Assembly: GCF_018860345.1 (NCBI RefSeq)
Contig: NZ_JAHKPJ010000025.1
Coordinates: 1-64,000, forward strand
Direction of reading: 5' to 3'
Length of the DNA: 64,000 bases
Origin: Psychrosphaera sp. F3M07
GTDB lineage: Bacteria; Pseudomonadota; Gammaproteobacteria; Enterobacterales; Alteromonadaceae
Each line of letters starts with the position of its first letter. Within the stretch, counting starts at the first letter, position 1. A program made the translations under genes and the position numbers. This document shows, one piece after another, positions 60,340 through 64,000 of this stretch. Below the pieces are notes generated by a model that had not been told where the DNA came from, searched no databases, and saw nothing but the letters and a program-made list of their open reading frames with translations.

Positions 60340-62286
60340 TTATAAAACCAGTTTGCGTATGTCTGACAATACACTTGCCAAATGAACAGTAAAGCGAGCC
60401 GCTAATGCGCCATCGATTACTCTGTGATCATAGGACAACGATAAAGGCAACATCAGTTTAGGTTCAAAATCAGAACCATTCCACTTAGGTTTCATCTCTG
60501 ATTTAGATACACCTAAGATACCAACTTCAGGCGCATTCACTATTGGTGTAAATGCGGTCCCGCCGATACCACCAAGACTAGAGATAGTAAAACAACCACC
60601 TTGCATGTCTTTGGCTGTTAACTTGCCATCACGAGCTTTAGTGGATATTTCCATAAGCTCACGAGATATTTCGTTCACGCCTTTTTTATCAACGTCACGA
60701 ACAACTGGCACCACTAGACCATTTGGAGTATCAACAGCAATACCAATATGCACGTATTTTTTCTTGATCAGGCTCTCACCGTCTAAGCTCAACGATGAAC
60801 AAAATTGCGGGTATGCTAACAAAGCAGACGCGGCCGCTTTCATAATGAAAACTAATGGCGTGATCTTAAGATCTGACTTTTGTTTCGCTAACATTGCGTT
60901 TTGTTCTTTACGGAACGCTTCTAAAGAAGTGATATCCGCTTCATCAAATTGCGTAACATGTGGGATCGTTACCCAGTTACGATGAAGGTTAGGACCAGAA
61001 ATTTTCTGAATACGCGTTAATGGCACTTCTTCAATTTCACCAAACTTAGAGAAATCGACTTTAGGTTGCGCAAGAACTTGTAAACCACCTTCACCAGCCG
61101 CTACACTTGAATTTGCTGTTGCTTTAGGACGCGACAATTCATATTTAACAAATGATTTAACATCATCAGCAAGAATACGACCTTTACGACCAGACCCCGT
61201 TACTTTGGTTAAATCCACACCAAACTCACTGGCTAAACGTCTTACAGACGGTGTAGCGTGAATTTTCTTACCAGATGCTGAAGCACCCGATTGTGATGGA
61301 TGAACTTGTTGTACTGGTGGCGCTTTTTTCGCTGGAGCCGCTGGAGCTGGAGCACTAGGTGCTGCCGCAACAGGCGCAGGACTTGCCGCTGTCGTCGTAA
61401 CCGTTTCAATGGTGGCTATGATAGTTCCAGTAGCAACTTTGCCACCATTGACTACTTTTAACTCTTTGATAACACCAGCAAAAGGCGCTGGAACATCCAT
61501 TGTCGCTTTGTCAGTTTCTAATGTAATTAACCCCTGTTCAGCTTCAACGGTATCACCAACAGCAACTAATACATCGATAACATCAACTTCACCGTCAGTG
61601 CCTATGTCTGGTACTTCAACGTCTTTCACTTCTGATACTGACGTGGCCGCAACAGGCGCTGGAGCAGCTTCCGCTACTGGATCTGGAGCCGTCGTTGGCG
61701 TTTCAACAGGAGCTGACGCGCCAGTTTCAAGTAACAATACCAGTGAACCTTGTCCTACTTGTCCGCCAACAGCGACTTTAATTTCTTTAACTACGCCATC
61801 TTCAGGACAAGGAACGTCCATTGTTGCTTTATCTGTTTCTAATGTAATTAAACCATCTTCTTTAGAAACTGAATCACCAACGGCAACTAACACATCAATA
61901 ATTTCAACTTGATCATCAGTGCCAATATCAGGAACTGTTACTTCAATTACCGCTTTTGATGCTGCAGGCGCTGCGCTTGGTGCCGGTTCAGCAACTACAG
62001 GCGCAGCTTGAGTTTCTTGTGTTACTGCAGTTTCAGCCGGAGCTGCTCCTGCAGCTTCAACTTTAATTAATAAACCGCCTTCAGACACTTTGTCACCAAC
62101 AGATATTGAAATCTCTTTTACAACACCTGAAAATGGTGCTGGGATATCCATCGATGCTTTATCACTTTCTACCGTGATAATTGAATCTTCTTCCGCGATT
62201 GTGTCGCCAACGGCAACACAAACTTCAATTACTTCTACTTCGTCGCCACCAACGTCTGGGACTAGGATGTCTTTTAATTCAGCCAT
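60340..62286 (-). CDS. aceF: Pyruvate dehydrogenase complex dihydrolipoyl acetyltransferase AceF (E2)
   Basis: AceF is the core of the pyruvate dehydrogenase complex and passes the acetyl group to CoA. The 648-residue protein has three lipoyl domains in a row (about residues 1-75, 115-190, 225-300), each with the lipoylated Lys in ESDKAS or ETDKAT (first at Lys43). Ala/Pro-rich linkers join them, then a peripheral subunit-binding domain (about 345-380, ATPSVRRLASEFGVDL) and the catalytic domain (about 415-648) with SYDHRVIDGA carrying the catalytic His. Three lipoyl domains match E. coli. It lies 24 bases after aceE. Confidence 0.98.
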   Translation of the reverse strand: MAELKDILVPDVGGDEVEVIEVCVAVGDTIAEEDSIITVESDKASMDIPAPFSGVVKEISISVGDKVSEGGLLIKVEAAGAAPAETAVTQETQAAPVVAEPAPSAAPAASKAVIEVTVPDIGTDDQVEIIDVLVAVGDSVSKEDGLITLETDKATMDVPCPEDGVVKEIKVAVGGQVGQGSLVLLLETGASAPVETPTTAPDPVAEAAPAPVAATSVSEVKDVEVPDIGTDGEVDVIDVLVAVGDTVEAEQGLITLETDKATMDVPAPFAGVIKELKVVNGGKVATGTIIATIETVTTTAASPAPVAAAPSAPAPAAPAKKAPPVQQVHPSQSGASASGKKIHATPSVRRLASEFGVDLTKVTGSGRKGRILADDVKSFVKYELSRPKATANSSVAAGEGGLQVLAQPKVDFSKFGEIEEVPLTRIQKISGPNLHRNWVTIPHVTQFDEADITSLEAFRKEQNAMLAKQKSDLKITPLVFIMKAAASALLAYPQFCSSLSLDGESLIKKKYVHIGIAVDTPNGLVVPVVRDVDKKGVNEISRELMEISTKARDGKLTAKDMQGGCFTISSLGGIGGTAFTPIVNAPEVGILGVSKSEMKPKWNGSDFEPKLMLPLSLSYDHRVIDGALAARFTVHLASVLSDIRKLVL

Positions 62287-62310
62287 CTTGTTATTCTCCT
62301 AAACCGCTGA

Positions 62311-64000
62311 TTATGCGTAAAGTGGGTTAATTTTATCAGCATCGATACCTAAGTCAGCAATGGCTTTAGTTACCACTGATGCTTTAATATCGCCACTACG
62401 AGCTAGTTCACTAAGTGCGCCTAATACTACGTAATTATGGTCAACTTCAAAGTGACGACGTAAGTTAGGACGACTATCTGAACGACCAAATCCGTCAGTA
62501 CCTAACACTTTATAAGATGCTGGAACGTATGCTCTGATTTGATCTGTATAAGATTTAATGTAGTCAGTCGCTGCGATAACCGGACCAGTTCCATCTTCTA
62601 ATACTTTAGTTACGTGTGCTTTTTGCACTGGCGCTTCAGGGTTCAACATGTTGAAACGGTCACAGTCTTGACCTTCACGAGCCAATTCATTAAATGATGT
62701 CACACTGTATACGTCTGAACTAATACCAAATTGCTCAGCTAAAATTTCAGCCGCTTTACGAACCTGCAATAAAATAGTTCCTGAACCTAATAAACGTACA
62801 TTAGCTTTCGCTTTACCTTTTGGCGTAACGGTATCTAATTTGTAAATACCTTTAATGATGCCTTCTTCAACGCCCTCTGGCATTGCAGGTTGCACGTAGT
62901 TTTCGTTCATTACAGTTAAGTAATAGAAAACGTTTTCTTGTTCACCATACATACGACGCATGCCGTCTTGTACGATAACAGCAAGCTCATAACCATAGGT
63001 TGGATCATAAGTAATACAATTAGGAACTGTACCAAAATGAGAATGTGTATGACCATCTTGGTGTTGTAGACCTTCACCGTTAAGCGTTGTACGACCGGCA
63101 GTACCACCAACTAAGAAACCTCGAGCTTGTGAATCACCAGCAGCCCACACCATGTCACCTACGCGTTGGAAACCAAACATAGAGTAATAGATGTAGAAAG
63201 GTATCATCGGCTCATTATTATTTGAGTAGGATGTTGCTGCGGCTAACCAATCAGACATAGCGCCTAATTCGTTAATTCCTTCTTGTAACACTTGGCCTTT
63301 TTTATCTTCACGATAATAAGCAACTTGGTCAGCATCTTGAGGCGTATATTTTTGGCCTTCGTGGGCATAAATACCAACTTGACGGAATAAACCTTCAAGA
63401 CCAAAGGTACGTGCTTCATCAGGAATGATCGGAACAACGCGTTTACCAATTTGTTTGTCTTTAATAACAACCGATAAAATACGACCAAATGCCATAGTGG
63501 TTGAAATCTCACGACCATTTGAACCTTTAGTGATAGCTTCAAACGCTTTCAGATCAGGTGTATCAACTTCTACATCTGAATTACGACGACGTGCAGGTAA
63601 GTAACCACCTAACGCTTCACGGCGGCCGTGTAAGTATTTATATTCTTCGCTGCCTTCAGGGAAAGTAACATAAGGTACGCTTGGTAAATCTTCATCAGAT
63701 ATTTGTAAATGATGACGATCGCGGTATGCTTTTAATGCATCCAAGTCCATCTTTTTAACACCGTGAGCGATGTTTTTGCCTTCACCCGCGTCACCCATAC
63801 CATAACCTTTAACGGTTTTAGCTAAGATAACTTGTGGACGACCTTTAGTATTTACTGCTCTATCATAAGCGGCATAAACTTTAACTGGATCATGACCACC
63901 ACGGTTTAAACGCCAGATATCGGCGTCAGACATATTGGCAACCATAGCGGCTGTTTCAGGTGTTTTACCAAAGAAGTTATCACGAGTGAACTTGCCACCT
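62311..64000 (-). CDS. aceE: Pyruvate dehydrogenase E1 component AceE, C-terminal part
   Basis: AceE decarboxylates pyruvate with thiamine pyrophosphate and acetylates AceF. About 563 C-terminal residues of the roughly 890 expected are in the window; the frame runs open to base 64000 (FTRDNFFGKTPETAAMVANMSD reads across the apparent ATG at 63945, shown here in part only), so that ATG is internal. Visible features are VDTPDLKAF, the GRTTLNGEGLQHQDGHTH loop (in part), PNCITYDPTYGYELAVI and the C-terminal GTDGFGRSDSRPNLRRHFEVD (in part). First gene of the aceE-aceF-lpd operon within the window; pdhR would be expected outside it. The homodimeric E1 type fits the E. coli-like complex. Confidence 0.98.
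   Translation of the reverse strand, partial: GGKFTRDNFFGKTPETAAMVANMSDADIWRLNRGGHDPVKVYAAYDRAVNTKGRPQVILAKTVKGYGMGDAGEGKNIAHGVKKMDLDALKAYRDRHHLQISDEDLPSVPYVTFPEGSEEYKYLHGRREALGGYLPARRRNSDVEVDTPDLKAFEAITKGSNGREISTTMAFGRILSVVIKDKQIGKRVVPIIPDEARTFGLEGLFRQVGIYAHEGQKYTPQDADQVAYYREDKKGQVLQEGINELGAMSDWLAAATSYSNNNEPMIPFYIYYSMFGFQRVGDMVWAAGDSQARGFLVGGTAGRTTLNGEGLQHQDGHTHSHFGTVPNCITYDPTYGYELAVIVQDGMRRMYGEQENVFYYLTVMNENYVQPAMPEGVEEGIIKGIYKLDTVTPKGKAKANVRLLGSGTILLQVRKAAEILAEQFGISSDVYSVTSFNELAREGQDCDRFNMLNPEAPVQKAHVTKVLEDGTGPVIAATDYIKSYTDQIRAYVPASYKVLGTDGFGRSDSRPNLRRHFEVDHNYVVLGALSELARSGDIKASVVTKAIADLGIDADKINPLYA

Noticed and set aside
61409-61912. A long antisense frame inside aceF
   Set aside because: Its Ser/Thr/Pro-rich product mirrors the Ala/Pro-rich lipoyl linkers of aceF on the other strand; aceF is certain.
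63945-64000. ATG at 63945 as the true start of AceE
   Set aside because: The frame stays open and reads as normal AceE sequence up to the window edge, so the ATG is internal and the gene is cut by the window.

Overview
The window is a gene-dense, AT-rich piece of a gammaproteobacterial chromosome. The gene content and order (ftsB-ispD-ispF-truD-surE-pcm-yqaA-nlpD-rpoS, pncC-recA next to mutS, oadGAB, a thiC-thiO-thiS-thiG-thiDE-thiF cluster behind a TPP riboswitch) point to a marine Alteromonadales bacterium. A Catenovulum- or Alteromonadaceae-like organism is my best guess, made from family knowledge only. I see no phage, transposon, CRISPR array or antiviral island; most of the window is conserved housekeeping DNA.

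Layout. 1-3.6 kb: the start of a probable acyltransferase gene, a MazG-like pyrophosphohydrolase and a large CHASE-PAS-GGDEF-EAL protein. 3.6-5.2 kb: a Phe-Thr-Phe tRNA operon on the minus strand, followed by an array of repeat units that each carry a copy of the tRNA-Phe 3' end and a run of hairpins. This is the least ordinary part of the window. 5.4-6.7 kb: a YHYH-domain lipoprotein and a small Cys-rich exported protein. 6.9-13.7 kb: the TPP-riboswitch-controlled thiamine operon. 13.7-18 kb: a GGDEF-EAL protein, a second Phe/Thr tRNA pair, and mutY-yggX. 18-23 kb: trmB, rsmC, glgC, glgA and a small exported protein overlapping glgA. 23-26.5 kb: a histidine kinase paired with a YfiR-like periplasmic protein, then folE2. 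26.6-32.8 kb: gltBD behind a probable tandem ArgR operator.

32.8-36.4 kb: a diguanylate cyclase with a PAS protein, recA with a clear LexA box, and pncC. 36.4-41.4 kb: mutS, putP and an isochorismatase-family hydrolase. 41.4-48.7 kb: the rpoS-nlpD-yqaA-pcm-surE-truD-ispF-ispD-ftsB run and an unrecognised 216-residue gene, all on the minus strand. 48.7-51.7 kb: pyrG and eno with an intrinsic terminator between them. 52-55.1 kb: the Na+-pumping oxaloacetate decarboxylase. 55.5-56.2 kb: Arg-Arg-Ser tRNAs and csrA. 56.4-58.6 kb: a divergent pair for nucleoside and purine uptake (a Tsx-like porin and an AzgA-type permease). 58.7-64 kb: the pyruvate dehydrogenase operon aceE-aceF-lpd, with aceE running off the window.

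Themes: c-di-GMP signalling (three GGDEF proteins, two also with EAL), central nitrogen and carbon metabolism (GOGAT, PDH, enolase, OAD), cofactor synthesis (thiamine, folate/queuosine precursor, isoprenoids), and DNA repair (recA, mutS, mutY). The best candidate for something poorly described is the tRNA-Phe-linked repeat array at about 3.87-4.86 kb. Two units are nearly identical, while a diverged one keeps the same three consecutive hairpins with compensating base changes, which argues for a selected RNA structure comparable to the rtT repeats of the E. coli tyrT locus.
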